64,000 bases of DNA from Lactobacillus agrestimuris. GTDB taxonomy: Bacteria; Bacillota; Bacilli; Lactobacillales; Lactobacillaceae. The notes below the pieces were generated by a model that worked only from the letters and a program-made list of their open reading frames with translations, ran no database searches and was not told the DNA's origin. The DNA is taken from contig NZ_CALPCQ010000007.1 in assembly GCF_943193025.1 (NCBI RefSeq), forward strand, positions 29,857-93,856, in the 5' to 3' direction. The first letter of the stretch is position 1. Each line of letters opens with the position of its first letter. Shown in pieces: positions 9,501-19,164 of this stretch. Position numbers and translations under genes: made by a program.

Positions 9501-12500
9501 CCAAATCTTGCTCCAAATGCTACTTTAGGAAGAATCATTATCCCTGGAACTGATCCTACGATTGCAGAAGATGCACAAAAGAATGGCTATGTCCAAACTT
9601 CTTTATATATTCCAGGTTTTGCTACTTATACCAATAAGGGCACTAAACTTCCAAGTATAAGTATTAATGGCACTGCAAAGATCACATCTCGTTATAGTTA
9701 CGTAGATCAAGATGGAACTACCAAGACAATTGATATTCCGGATCTAACTTATAATTTAAATGATAATCAGGCTACAATGCCTACTGAAACACAAGTTTTA
9801 TCTAACTTAACGGCTGCTGATAAGGCTTTAATTCCTGAGGGTTATGTGATTGGTAGTGTGCAATTAATTGGACCAACTGAGAAGAGTTGGCAAACTGATG
9901 CTCCTATGGGAACACCTGAATTTGGTCAACAAGTGAAGTATTACTACAACAATGCGATTGTTCAATACAACTTAGTTAAGAGATATAGTGCTGAAACTTC
10001 TACTAAAGATGTTACTAGAATAATTAATTATGTAGATAAGACTACTAACACTGCTATGCCAACTGATTTGGTGAAGGGTCAAACTCAAACCGTAACTTTA
10101 ACTCAAGTGGCAGTGAAAAATGATGCTGGCGAAATAATTGGTTACAATACAACTGGAACTTGGAACAACGGAGTTTATACTCCAAGTACAGATGCTAATG
10201 GCCAAATTAAGGTTGATGTAACCGATGCTGCAAATTCATGGATGAATGTTTCTAATGCAAAATGGGCAGCTGTAACTAATCCAGACCTTACGGTTGATGG
10301 TTATAAGGGACCATTTGATTCAGATGGTACTGCTTATCCTACTGTTGCCGGAGTAGCAGTAAATGGTACAACTACAGATAGTAATATTACTGTTTACTAC
10401 ACTGAAAATACTATTGATGTACCACCAACTGCTCCAAAGAATCCTGGCGATCCAATTACAGGTACTAATAAGGATTATCCAAATGGTGTATCTGAGGATG
10501 ATCTTAATAAGACCATTACCAGAACCATCAATGTAATTGATGCTAGTGGTCAATCTGTAGGTCAGGAAGTTCAAACTGTTAAGTACACTCGCACAGCTAC
10601 TGTAAATGTCGTAACTGGTGAAGTTGTTAAGTATACCGACTGGACTGCTGAAAACAGTAATTGGGCTGCATATGCACCGACTTTAAAAAATGGTGAAGGT
10701 ATTCAAGCTATCTTAGATGCTAATGGTCAAGCCTACAGCAACGTAACTAAAGATGGTGACACACTTACAGGAGTAGGATCATATACTGTACCTACTACTG
10801 ATACAAAAGATAATGATGAGACGGTAAACATTTACTTGAATAAGGTAATTACTCTTAACGGAACTAGAACAATTACCTACAAGACTTATGATCATAATAA
10901 TCAGCTTACAGATACTACGGTAGATGACTCACAAAAAGTGACTCTTTCTGGTAGTCAAACCTTTGATCCAGTTACAAATAAAGTTGTTTATTCATTTGAT
11001 CAAACAAGTGCAACTTACCCAAGTCTCAAAGTACCAGTAAAAACTGGTTACTATGCTTCAACTAGTGATATTGCAGCTAAAACTGTAAGTATCAATAATT
11101 CAGATCCAATTCATAGTATTTTGAATGATAGTGTTACTGTAAACTACCACTCAATGGGTAAATTGCTTCAAGTGGATCAAGATGGTACTCAAATAGAGGG
11201 TACTATTCCGGTAATTTATCCAAATGATCCAAATGATGCTACCAAGGCAGGAAAAGTAACTGTACCTGCAGCACCTGAAGGTTGGGTAATTGTAAATATA
11301 GATGATGAAAAGTCATTTACGCCAACCGATCCTGGTCATGATACTAAGATCTACTATGAAAAATTAGATAAAGTATCTGAAAATGAAAAACAAGTTACCA
11401 GAACGATTACTTATATTGATAAGGATACTGGAAAGGCAATTCCAACTAGTGTAGTTGTTCCAACAAACCAAAAGGCAACTCAATATCAATTTGAAGTACG
11501 CGACACAGATGGTAAGTTACTTGGCTACAATACGCAAGGAACTTGGGATGAAAATGGTAATTATATTCCAAGTACGCAGAAAAATAGACAAATTATGGTG
11601 GATACAACAGATCCAGCAGAATCATGGATAGTAAAACCAGGTACAAACTTCCCTGAATCACCTAATCCAGATCTAAAACAATATGGTTATTCAGGTCCAT
11701 TTGAAGCAGATGGTACAACTCCTTATCCAACGATTAATAAAGTAGAAGTAACTGGAAAGACTACTAATAGTGAAGTAAAAGTTTACTACACTGAAGATGT
11801 AATCACAGTTCCACCAACTGAACCACATCAACCTGGTGAACCAATTACAGGTACTAAGAGAAATTATCCAGATGGCGTGAGCGATAGCGATCTTAACAAG
11901 ACCATTACTCGTACTATTAAGATTGTTGATGCTGATGGCAATCAAGTTGGAGATCCAATTGTTCAAAAAGTTACTTACAGTCGTACGGCCAAAGTTAATG
12001 TCGTAACTGGACATGTAGATTATGAAGATTGGACTTCTAATAAGAAAAATTGGGATAGTTACGCACCAACTTTACAAACTGGTGAAGGTATTCAAACAGT
12101 AACTGATGGTAATGGTCAACCATACTCAAATCTTACTAAGAACGGTAATGTAATTACTGGTGTAGGTGCACAAGATATTACTTACAGTGCTACTGATAAA
12201 GATGATCAGACAGTAATTATTTACTTGAATAAGGCAGTGTCATTTACTGGAACTAGAACTATTACTTATAGTTTCTATGGCAAAGATGGTCAAAAGACAT
12301 CAACTGAAAATGGTGAACCACAAACTGTTACAGTTTCAGGAAGTCAAACTTTCGATCCAGCAACTAACAAAGTTGTTTACACATTCGATAATTCAAGTGC
12401 AATCTACCCAGCTGTAGATGCACCAGTAAAGACTGGCTACTATGCTTCAACTAGCACAATTAGTGATGATACAGTAAGTATTAATCAAACTAACCCACAA

Positions 12501-15500
12501 AATAGTGACTTGAATGCTACAGCTAATGTAAATTACTACCCAATGGGTGAAGTGATTCAAGTTGATCGTGATGGAAATCAAATTCCTGGTACCACTCCAG
12601 TAACTTATCCAAATAATCCAGATGATTCAACTAAAGCAGGAGAAGTAAAGGTACCTAAGGCACCAGAAGGCTGGGTAATTGTTACCCCTAGTGATGGCGA
12701 TCCATTTACACCAACTGATCCTGGTAAAGATACCACGGTTGTTTATGAAAGATTAAATGAAGTAACTGAAAATACTAAAGATGTTACTAGAACAATCAAC
12801 TATGTGGATAAAGATGCTAATGCACCAATACCAACGAATTTGGCACCAACAGTAACTCAAATTGTAACTTTGACACAATTCATCGTTAAAGATGCAAGTG
12901 GCAACGTGCTTGGTTACAACACTTCAGGAACTTGGGAAGATGGTAAGTACACTCCAAGTACAGAAGACAATGGTCAAATCAAGGTAGACACGACTGATGA
13001 AAATCAATCATGGATGAATAGTACTAATGCAAAATGGGCAGCAGTAACTAATCCAAACTTAGCTATCGCTGGTTATTCAGGTCCATTTGAAGAAAATGGA
13101 ACTACTGCATATCCAACCATTGCAGAAGAAGACGTAACTGGTATAACTGAAAATAGTACCTTAACTGTTTACTACACTGAAGATACTGTTGAAGTTCCCC
13201 CAACTGAACCACATAAACCTGGTGAACCAATTGGCAATACCCATAAACAATATCCTAAGGGTGTGGAAGAAAATGATTTAAACAAGACCATTACTCGTAC
13301 TATTAATGTATACGATGCAAATGGTAATGTTGTTGGAGACCCAGTATTACAAACCGTTAAATACACTCGTACTGCTACAGTAAATGTAGTAACTGGAGAT
13401 GTTAAATATAGTGATTGGACAGCTGAAAACGGTAAAGGTAATTGGGATGAATACGCACCAACTTTACAAACTGGTGAAGGTATTCAATCTATCTTAGAAA
13501 ATGGTCAAGCTTACGACCATGTTACAGAAGATGGTGATAAGCTCACTGGCGTGGACAAATTTAATGTGCCAGCACCAGATGCCAACACCGGTGACACTAT
13601 AAAGGATGAAACAGTAAATATTTACTTGAACAAGGAAGTCACATTTACTGGAACTAGAACTATCACTTACATCACTCATGAAAAGGATAGTCAAACTAGT
13701 TCAACTGAAACAAAACAAAATGTAACAGTTTCAGGAAGCCAAAGTTACGATCCAACAACTGATAAAGTTGTTTACACATTTGAAGATCCAAGTGCAACTT
13801 ATAGTAAAGTTGACACGCCTGTTAAGGCTGGATACTATGCATCGGCTAGTCAAGTGGGAGAAGAAACTAAGACCATTAGTGAAACTAGTCCACAAGACAG
13901 TGACTTGAATGCGACGGCAACAGTAGATTACTACCCAATGGGTGAAGTGATTCAAGTAGATGGTGATGGTAATCCAATCCCAGGTACCACTCCAATGCCA
14001 TATCCAAATGATCCAGATAATCCAACGAAGGCTGGAAAGGTAACTGTACCACCTGCACCAGAAGGCTGGGTAATTGTTACTCCTAGTGATGGCGATCCAT
14101 TTATCCCAACAGATCCTGGTAAAGATAAGAAGATTGTCTATGAAAAATTGGATCAGGTAACTGAAAATACTAAAGAAGTTACAAGAACAATCAACTATGT
14201 AGATAAGACCACTGGTGAAGCAATGCCAACTAATTTGGCACCAACAGTTACTCAAACTGTAACTTTGACGCAATCTATCGTTAAAGATGCAAGTGGAAAG
14301 ATTATTGGTTATAACACTTCAGGAACTTGGGAAGATGGTAAATACACTCCAAGTAAAGAAGACAATGGACAAATCAAGGTAGATACGACTGATGAAGCTA
14401 AGTCTTGGATGAATGGTTCTAATAAGAACTTTGATGAAGTAACCAATCCAAACTTGACTGTAGATGGTTACAGCGGTCCATTTGAAGAAAATGGTAATAA
14501 TTATCCAACTGTAGTTGAAATGACCGTAGATGGGGAGACTCCGGATAAGACACTTATCACTATTTACTACACAGAAAATACTGTCACTGTTCCACCAGAT
14601 AAGCCAATAGTTCCAGGTGATGACGGCAAAATTCCAAATATCCCAGGTACCAAGATTCCATATCCAAATGGAGTAAGTGATAGTGATTTGAACAAGACTA
14701 TCACCAGAACTATTAATGTTTATGATACAGATGGTAAGCTTGTTGGTACTTCAGTAGTTCAAGAAGTTAAGTACAGTCGTATAGCTACAGTAAATGTAGT
14801 AACAGGCAAAGTAACTTATACTGATTGGATAGCTGAAAACGATAAAGATAACTGGGATGAATACGCACCACAATTACAAACGGGTGAAGGTATTCAAACC
14901 ATAACTGACGCTAGCGGTAAGACTTACACTAATGTCACTACAAATGGTGATAATAAGCTTACTGGAGTAGGCGCACAAGATATTTCAAATACAGCTACGG
15001 CTAAGGATAATGATGAAACAGTAAATATCTACTTGAATAAGGAAGTTACATTTACTGGAACTAGAACTATTACTTACAATACTTATGATCATGATAATAA
15101 GCTAATTGATAGTAAAGATAGTTTACAACATGTTTCAATTACAGGTATTCAAACTTATGATCCAGCTAAGAAGCAAGTTGTTTACACATTCGATATCCCA
15201 AGTGCAACTTATTCAACTGAGAAGGTACCAGTAAAAGATGGTTACTATGCATCAGCTAATGAAGTTGCATCTAAGACTGTGACTATTGATTCAAGTGATC
15301 CAGTACATAGTAATTTAAATGATCGTGCTACTGTCAATTACTATCCAATGGGACAATTAATTCAGGTAGATGGTGATGGTAATCAAATTCCTGGAACTAC
15401 TTCAGTAACTTATCCAAATGATCCTTCTGATCCAACTAAGGCAGGAAAAGTTACTGTACCGCATACACCTGAAGGTTGGGTAATCGTAACTCCAAGTGAC

Positions 15501-18500
15501 GGTAATCCAATTACTCCAGCTAACCCTGGCCTTAATACAAAGATCTATTATGAAAAGTTAGATGATGCAGTTCCAGCATATAGAACGATTAATAGAACAA
15601 TTACTTATGTAGATTTGAATACTGGTATGGCAATGCCAAGTGATGTGATTTCACCAGTAATTCAACGTGTAACTTTAACTCAATATGCAGTAAAAGATGC
15701 AAGTGGCAAAGTGCTTGGCTATAATACTTCTGGAACATGGGAAGCAAATGGTAAATATGTTCCAAGTAAAGAAGCAAATGGTCAGATTAAGGTTGACACG
15801 ACTAATGAAAATGAATCATGGATGAATGGTTCGGGTGCTAACTTTGAAAAGGTGATTAATAAGAGCTTGACTGTAGATGGTTACAGCGGTCCATTTGAAG
15901 AAAATGGAAAAACTCCTTATTCAGAAGTTAGCGAAGAAAAAGTAACTGGAAAGACTACCAATAGTGAAGTATTTGTTTACTATACTGAAGATACTGTACT
16001 AGTTCCTCCAACTGATCCAAAAGTTCCAAGTGATAAGATTCCTAACACAAATATTCCATATCCAAAGGGAGTAAGTGAGAGTGACTTAAATAAGTCAATT
16101 ACTAGAAGTATCAACGTCTATGATGCAAGTGGTAGATTAGTTGGTACTCCAGTAATCCAAACTGTTAAATATAGTCGTTCGGCTACAGTGAATGTGGTAA
16201 CAGGAGAAGTAACTTATACTGATTGGTCAGCTGACAAGGATAGTAACGGTAATTGGAATAGTTACACACCACAATTACAAACTGGTGAAGGCATCCAAGA
16301 AGTAACAGATGGTAAAGGTCAAACTTATGCTAACGTAACTCGAGATGGCAACAAGATCACTGGAATTGGTGAACAAGCTATAGCATTTACTGCTACTGAT
16401 AAAGATGATCAAACAGTAAATATCTACTTGAATAAAGAAGTATCATTTACTGGAACTAGAACTATTACTTACAATACTTATGATCTAGACAATAAGTTGA
16501 TTGAAAGTAAAGATAGTTCACAACCAATTTCAATTACTGGAAGTCAAACTTATGATCCAACTAAGAAGCAGATTGTTTATACATTTATTAATCCAAATGC
16601 TACTTACCCAAGTGTGAAGGTACCAGTAAAAGATGGTTACTATGCATCAGCTAATGAAGTTGAATCTAAGACTGTAACTATTGATTCAAGCGATCCAGTA
16701 CATAGTAAGTTGAATGATCATGTAACTGTAAATTATCATCCAATGGGTGAAGTAATCCAAGTAGATGGTGATGGTAATCCAATCCCAGGTACCACTCCAG
16801 TGCCATATCCAAATGATCCAGATAATCCAACGAAGGCTGGAAAAGTAACTGTGCCACCTGCACCAGAAGGCTGGGTAATTGTTACTCCTAGTGATGGCGA
16901 TCCATTTATTCCAACTGATCCTGGTGTGGATAAGAAGGTTATTTATGAACGAATAGATGATGTAGTTCCAAATACAAAACAAATCACTAGAACTATTAAC
17001 TATGTTGATCAAACTAGTGGCAAATCAATGCCAACCAACTTAGTTTCGACAGTTATTCAAAAAGCAACTTTGACACAATACGTCGTTAAAGATGCAAGTG
17101 GTAAAGTGCTAGGTTACAATACTTCTGGAACTTGGATAGATGGTAAGTACACTCCAAGTAAAGAGACTAATGGACAAATTAAAGTAGATACCACTAATGA
17201 AGCAGACTCATGGATGAATGGATCAGCAGAAAAATTCGGAGAAGTAACTAATCCAAACTTAAGTGTAGATGGTTATGATGGTCCATTTACTAAAAAGGGT
17301 AGTGATTACCAAACAATTGATGAAGAAGCTGTAACTGGTACAACTGAAAGTAGTACAGTGACTGTTTACTACACTGAGGCTACTGTTGAAGTTCCACCAA
17401 CTTCGCCACAGACACCTGGTAATCCAATTGAAGGTACTAATAAGGATTACCCAGATGGTGTAAAAGATAGTGATTTGAATAAGACCATTACTCGTACCAT
17501 TAATGTATATGATGCAAATGGTAATGTTATTGGAAAATCAGTAGTTCAAACAGTTAAGTATTCTCGTTCAGCTACAGTAAATGTAGTAACTGGAGAAGTA
17601 ACTTATACTGATTGGGCAGCTGACAAGGATAGTAACGGTAATTGGAATAGTTACGCACCACAATTACAAACTGGTGAAGGTATCCAAGAAGTAACAGATG
17701 ATAAAGGTCAAACTTATGTCAATGTAACTAGAGATGGTAATAAGATCACTGGAATTGGTGAACAAGCTATAGCATTCACTGCTACTGATAAAGATGATCA
17801 AACTGTAAATATCTACTTGAATAAGGTAATTTCATTTACAGGAACTAGAACTATCACTTACATCACTCATGAAAAGGATGGTCAAACTAGTTCAACTGAA
17901 ACAAAACAAAATGTGACAGTTTCAGGAATCCAAAGTTACGATCCAGCAACTGGAAAAGTTGTTTATACATTTGAAAATCCAAGTGCAACTTATGGCGTTG
18001 TAAATGTCCCGGTTAAGGATGGCTACTATGCATCAGCTGGTCAAGTAGATAAAGACACTGTGGAAATCAATGAAACTAATCCACAAGACAGCGATTTAAA
18101 TGCACAGGCCACAGTAGATTACTACCCAATGGGTAATGTGATTCAAGTAGATGGTGATGGTAATCCAATTCCAGGAACTACCCCAACCCCATATCCAAAT
18201 GATCCTACTGATCCAACTAAGCCTGGTAAGGTGCCAGTACCACCAACACCAAAGGGTTGGAAGATTGTTACTTCAGTAGATGGAGGATCAATTATTCCAG
18301 ACAAACCTGGTGAAGATACTCCAATTAAGTACGAACCAATCATTGATGAAACTACTGAATCTAAGGAAGTTACTAGAAAGATTGTTGTTACCACCCCAGA
18401 TGGTAAGACAAAGACAATCACTCAAACTGCCACAGTAACTCGTACAGTAACAACTAATGAAGTTACAGGTGATACAGAATACGGTGAATGGAGCAAAGCA

Positions 18501-19055
18501 GACTTCCCAGACTTTGTACCAGATAAGATTGATGGTTATACTACATTAATTGATGGTAAAGAGGGAGAGTTGGTAGCTGCTGTGCCAGTGACATTTAAAG
18601 ATGGTATGCCAGAAGATGGAGTAACTGTTTACGTAACTTATCGTGAAATACCAGTTATACCACCAACCAATCCAACTGAACCAAGTAGGCCGGATAAACC
18701 TACTGAGCCAAACAAACCGGGTGAGCCGGATAAGCCTACTGAGCCAAATAAACCAGGTAAGCCGGATAAGCCTATTAAGCCAACCAAGCCGGGTAAACCT
18801 AATGTAGAAAAACCATCGAAAGACCATAATTTTACAACTGGTCCTAGAGGTGGAGATCTTACAACCAGCCCTAGAGGCGGAGATAATCTTTCTCAAGCCG
18901 GCAATGGATCACAGCCAAAGGCTGTTAGTGGCAATAGTAAACAAGAATTACCACAAACTGGTAGCAAAGATAATAGTGCTTTATCTGCAATTTTAGGTTT
19001 AGGTAGTTTATTAGGTGCACTAATTTCTTTTTCTTGGTCTTCAAAGAAAAGATGA
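6510..19055 (+). CDS. Giant LPxTG-anchored mucus-binding-type surface adhesin
   Basis: The 4181-residue protein is one uninterrupted frame. Residues 1-53 form a YSIRK-like signal peptide (FSFRKLNSGLLVSAAIGAFL, probable cleavage after VHA). Residues 54-170 are polar, Ser/Asn/Gln/Glu-rich. Residues about 170-1166 form a non-repetitive, Thr/Asn-rich, beta-type region of unknown fold. Six tandem repeats of 461-470 residues (1167-3952) resemble MucBP and Mub B2-like modules. One final B2-like domain (about 3953-4045), a Pro/Lys/Glu wall-spanning stretch and LPQTG at 4147 with a hydrophobic segment and KKR tail complete it. Sortase should link it to peptidoglycan. Mucin or glycan binding is inferred from domain type. 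The alternative start at 6513 differs by one Met. Confidence 0.93.
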   Translation: MMKRLSRKNTLEREKSTGQVRQHFSFRKLNSGLLVSAAIGAFLIFDNNTVHAATGLDEGSNDAVSAEENQNSESEKIQQKEVPLSGNNSQSKNDDIQNNKNESKKSVEDSAEQNQQVTSNVVKSSDLGKADNQVKNVNGDTVQSKETEDSAETNEVRVADLISGTTKEGKSLTNLKASLAQKSTSSLPTPTVSDDMYVSTSDGRAEMIINNNKVGNVEGKNNITLQLDTNGAGKYVITIPDGIYDIKTDPLDPNYGTKTVSLDGRTFTYDITYDGLVKIPITLTTKTNYAGEPTPLADIGETQKKITWSVDGVEQTPLTFTQTIKPEWNPQSPVRTNPDPTNVKGVPVNTNVTYTFKVNETPGVNSDGYASNIVNSAVNYGTTITIPVPDGFILDEAATKSLNGFTEQYKTTITQPNGKGTDIIIEVPKGAGKQYWNQENIPGYQLAGRYDIPQPEKDLIVSADKPITIVQKLGDGANAQTMEATVPSFTDTIIGKETSIPLGDFSPTIAEAYGGNNNILPVTKNDIVVNYFGFTNSTIFSYKDDMKIKVDFPDGLTVNKISTPHTSDNLPGTTSYAYTFTLTDGTTLSGTVAAGESVSVPEGGNIQSAVFTPNEVAIGAQTSALPANDLRSQNTSVNAFIAYGHANEKYQNGDAIPNGAQLETTVSISSTATGDKTWIAKQRQQVVLPENLTSYLNAFAWQGNTQSSQQNSGYISVTYGVNNTTTTLNIYEPIFYYVIPATTNVTSPLSLQVPNVNGDSTATPKVTSFLADDGRTVVKIDYTGTKYYFNAGMNANTEVALNNNADATNGSSPWDIYIVSSTTKLANTEYSDSTKNNFSTNSATNPFDTSWVQGNVNNLYHLGGGTWTIQQIAGITTAPMIKGNQNSDYTNQGTSNDKGSPKIDISVSVPNGLTSSVTNGNAYISVPQTSLGSGFDFELSGPATFEKYPGDVQAPYTVTYSDETFDLYSGSEPNADAFKTEDQVTDWSKIKTIKVSIPNLAPNATLGRIIIPGTDPTIAEDAQKNGYVQTSLYIPGFATYTNKGTKLPSISINGTAKITSRYSYVDQDGTTKTIDIPDLTYNLNDNQATMPTETQVLSNLTAADKALIPEGYVIGSVQLIGPTEKSWQTDAPMGTPEFGQQVKYYYNNAIVQYNLVKRYSAETSTKDVTRIINYVDKTTNTAMPTDLVKGQTQTVTLTQVAVKNDAGEIIGYNTTGTWNNGVYTPSTDANGQIKVDVTDAANSWMNVSNAKWAAVTNPDLTVDGYKGPFDSDGTAYPTVAGVAVNGTTTDSNITVYYTENTIDVPPTAPKNPGDPITGTNKDYPNGVSEDDLNKTITRTINVIDASGQSVGQEVQTVKYTRTATVNVVTGEVVKYTDWTAENSNWAAYAPTLKNGEGIQAILDANGQAYSNVTKDGDTLTGVGSYTVPTTDTKDNDETVNIYLNKVITLNGTRTITYKTYDHNNQLTDTTVDDSQKVTLSGSQTFDPVTNKVVYSFDQTSATYPSLKVPVKTGYYASTSDIAAKTVSINNSDPIHSILNDSVTVNYHSMGKLLQVDQDGTQIEGTIPVIYPNDPNDATKAGKVTVPAAPEGWVIVNIDDEKSFTPTDPGHDTKIYYEKLDKVSENEKQVTRTITYIDKDTGKAIPTSVVVPTNQKATQYQFEVRDTDGKLLGYNTQGTWDENGNYIPSTQKNRQIMVDTTDPAESWIVKPGTNFPESPNPDLKQYGYSGPFEADGTTPYPTINKVEVTGKTTNSEVKVYYTEDVITVPPTEPHQPGEPITGTKRNYPDGVSDSDLNKTITRTIKIVDADGNQVGDPIVQKVTYSRTAKVNVVTGHVDYEDWTSNKKNWDSYAPTLQTGEGIQTVTDGNGQPYSNLTKNGNVITGVGAQDITYSATDKDDQTVIIYLNKAVSFTGTRTITYSFYGKDGQKTSTENGEPQTVTVSGSQTFDPATNKVVYTFDNSSAIYPAVDAPVKTGYYASTSTISDDTVSINQTNPQNSDLNATANVNYYPMGEVIQVDRDGNQIPGTTPVTYPNNPDDSTKAGEVKVPKAPEGWVIVTPSDGDPFTPTDPGKDTTVVYERLNEVTENTKDVTRTINYVDKDANAPIPTNLAPTVTQIVTLTQFIVKDASGNVLGYNTSGTWEDGKYTPSTEDNGQIKVDTTDENQSWMNSTNAKWAAVTNPNLAIAGYSGPFEENGTTAYPTIAEEDVTGITENSTLTVYYTEDTVEVPPTEPHKPGEPIGNTHKQYPKGVEENDLNKTITRTINVYDANGNVVGDPVLQTVKYTRTATVNVVTGDVKYSDWTAENGKGNWDEYAPTLQTGEGIQSILENGQAYDHVTEDGDKLTGVDKFNVPAPDANTGDTIKDETVNIYLNKEVTFTGTRTITYITHEKDSQTSSTETKQNVTVSGSQSYDPTTDKVVYTFEDPSATYSKVDTPVKAGYYASASQVGEETKTISETSPQDSDLNATATVDYYPMGEVIQVDGDGNPIPGTTPMPYPNDPDNPTKAGKVTVPPAPEGWVIVTPSDGDPFIPTDPGKDKKIVYEKLDQVTENTKEVTRTINYVDKTTGEAMPTNLAPTVTQTVTLTQSIVKDASGKIIGYNTSGTWEDGKYTPSKEDNGQIKVDTTDEAKSWMNGSNKNFDEVTNPNLTVDGYSGPFEENGNNYPTVVEMTVDGETPDKTLITIYYTENTVTVPPDKPIVPGDDGKIPNIPGTKIPYPNGVSDSDLNKTITRTINVYDTDGKLVGTSVVQEVKYSRIATVNVVTGKVTYTDWIAENDKDNWDEYAPQLQTGEGIQTITDASGKTYTNVTTNGDNKLTGVGAQDISNTATAKDNDETVNIYLNKEVTFTGTRTITYNTYDHDNKLIDSKDSLQHVSITGIQTYDPAKKQVVYTFDIPSATYSTEKVPVKDGYYASANEVASKTVTIDSSDPVHSNLNDRATVNYYPMGQLIQVDGDGNQIPGTTSVTYPNDPSDPTKAGKVTVPHTPEGWVIVTPSDGNPITPANPGLNTKIYYEKLDDAVPAYRTINRTITYVDLNTGMAMPSDVISPVIQRVTLTQYAVKDASGKVLGYNTSGTWEANGKYVPSKEANGQIKVDTTNENESWMNGSGANFEKVINKSLTVDGYSGPFEENGKTPYSEVSEEKVTGKTTNSEVFVYYTEDTVLVPPTDPKVPSDKIPNTNIPYPKGVSESDLNKSITRSINVYDASGRLVGTPVIQTVKYSRSATVNVVTGEVTYTDWSADKDSNGNWNSYTPQLQTGEGIQEVTDGKGQTYANVTRDGNKITGIGEQAIAFTATDKDDQTVNIYLNKEVSFTGTRTITYNTYDLDNKLIESKDSSQPISITGSQTYDPTKKQIVYTFINPNATYPSVKVPVKDGYYASANEVESKTVTIDSSDPVHSKLNDHVTVNYHPMGEVIQVDGDGNPIPGTTPVPYPNDPDNPTKAGKVTVPPAPEGWVIVTPSDGDPFIPTDPGVDKKVIYERIDDVVPNTKQITRTINYVDQTSGKSMPTNLVSTVIQKATLTQYVVKDASGKVLGYNTSGTWIDGKYTPSKETNGQIKVDTTNEADSWMNGSAEKFGEVTNPNLSVDGYDGPFTKKGSDYQTIDEEAVTGTTESSTVTVYYTEATVEVPPTSPQTPGNPIEGTNKDYPDGVKDSDLNKTITRTINVYDANGNVIGKSVVQTVKYSRSATVNVVTGEVTYTDWAADKDSNGNWNSYAPQLQTGEGIQEVTDDKGQTYVNVTRDGNKITGIGEQAIAFTATDKDDQTVNIYLNKVISFTGTRTITYITHEKDGQTSSTETKQNVTVSGIQSYDPATGKVVYTFENPSATYGVVNVPVKDGYYASAGQVDKDTVEINETNPQDSDLNAQATVDYYPMGNVIQVDGDGNPIPGTTPTPYPNDPTDPTKPGKVPVPPTPKGWKIVTSVDGGSIIPDKPGEDTPIKYEPIIDETTESKEVTRKIVVTTPDGKTKTITQTATVTRTVTTNEVTGDTEYGEWSKADFPDFVPDKIDGYTTLIDGKEGELVAAVPVTFKDGMPEDGVTVYVTYREIPVIPPTNPTEPSRPDKPTEPNKPGEPDKPTEPNKPGKPDKPIKPTKPGKPNVEKPSKDHNFTTGPRGGDLTTSPRGGDNLSQAGNGSQPKAVSGNSKQELPQTGSKDNSALSAILGLGSLLGALISFSWSSKKR
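10008..18365 (+). repeat. Six tandem 1.38-1.41-kb repeats within the adhesin gene
   Basis: Units begin at 10008, 11391, 12780, 14175, 15585 and 16980, each at a TR(T/K)I(N/T)YVD-like motif (unit 5 reads NRTITYVD). They encode 461, 463, 465, 470, 465 and 462 residues. Each holds four blocks: (a) TRTINYVD to GYSGPF and YYTEDT; (b) DLNKTITRTINVYDA to LQTGEGIQ and NIYLNK; (c) FTGTRTITY to GYYAS and VNYYPMG; (d) VIQVDGDGNPIPGTTP to PEGWVIVTPSDG. Blocks (a) and (b) are joined by a proline-rich VPPTxP linker. Some blocks are near-identical at the DNA level between non-adjacent units. Confidence 0.92.
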
Positions 19056-19082
19056 AAAATAATCATTAAGATTATTCAATGA

Positions 19083-19115
19083 AAAAGGGGTTCTCGAAAG
19101 AGAACTCCTTTTTTG
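19083..19115 (+). terminator. Terminator of the adhesin gene
   Basis: GGGGTTCTC and GAGAACTCC close on a GAAA tetraloop, with A-rich and T-rich flanks that extend the stem, followed by TTTTTT. It lies about 30 nt after the adhesin stop codon. Confidence 0.88.
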
Positions 19116-19118
19116 CTA

Positions 19119-19164
19119 CAAAAAACCCCTGAAAAGCTTACAAACTTTTCAGGGGTTCTTTTTT
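19119..19164 (-). terminator. Terminator of the ABC-F gene (bidirectional form)
   Basis: ACCCCTGAAAAG pairs with CTTTTCAGGGGT around an 8-nt loop and has A/T tracts on both sides, so it can work in either direction. It sits directly after the minus-strand ABC-F stop and backs up the adhesin terminator on the other strand. Confidence 0.85.

Noticed and set aside
13731..14273. Long antisense open frame (180 codons) and similar ones inside the adhesin repeats (10320-10574, 11691-12014, 16686-17012, 18143-18421, 18546-18896)
   Set aside because: They mirror the repetitive plus-strand coding sequence, have no ribosome sites, and give Trp/Ile/Ser-rich low-complexity products. They are by-products of biased codon use.
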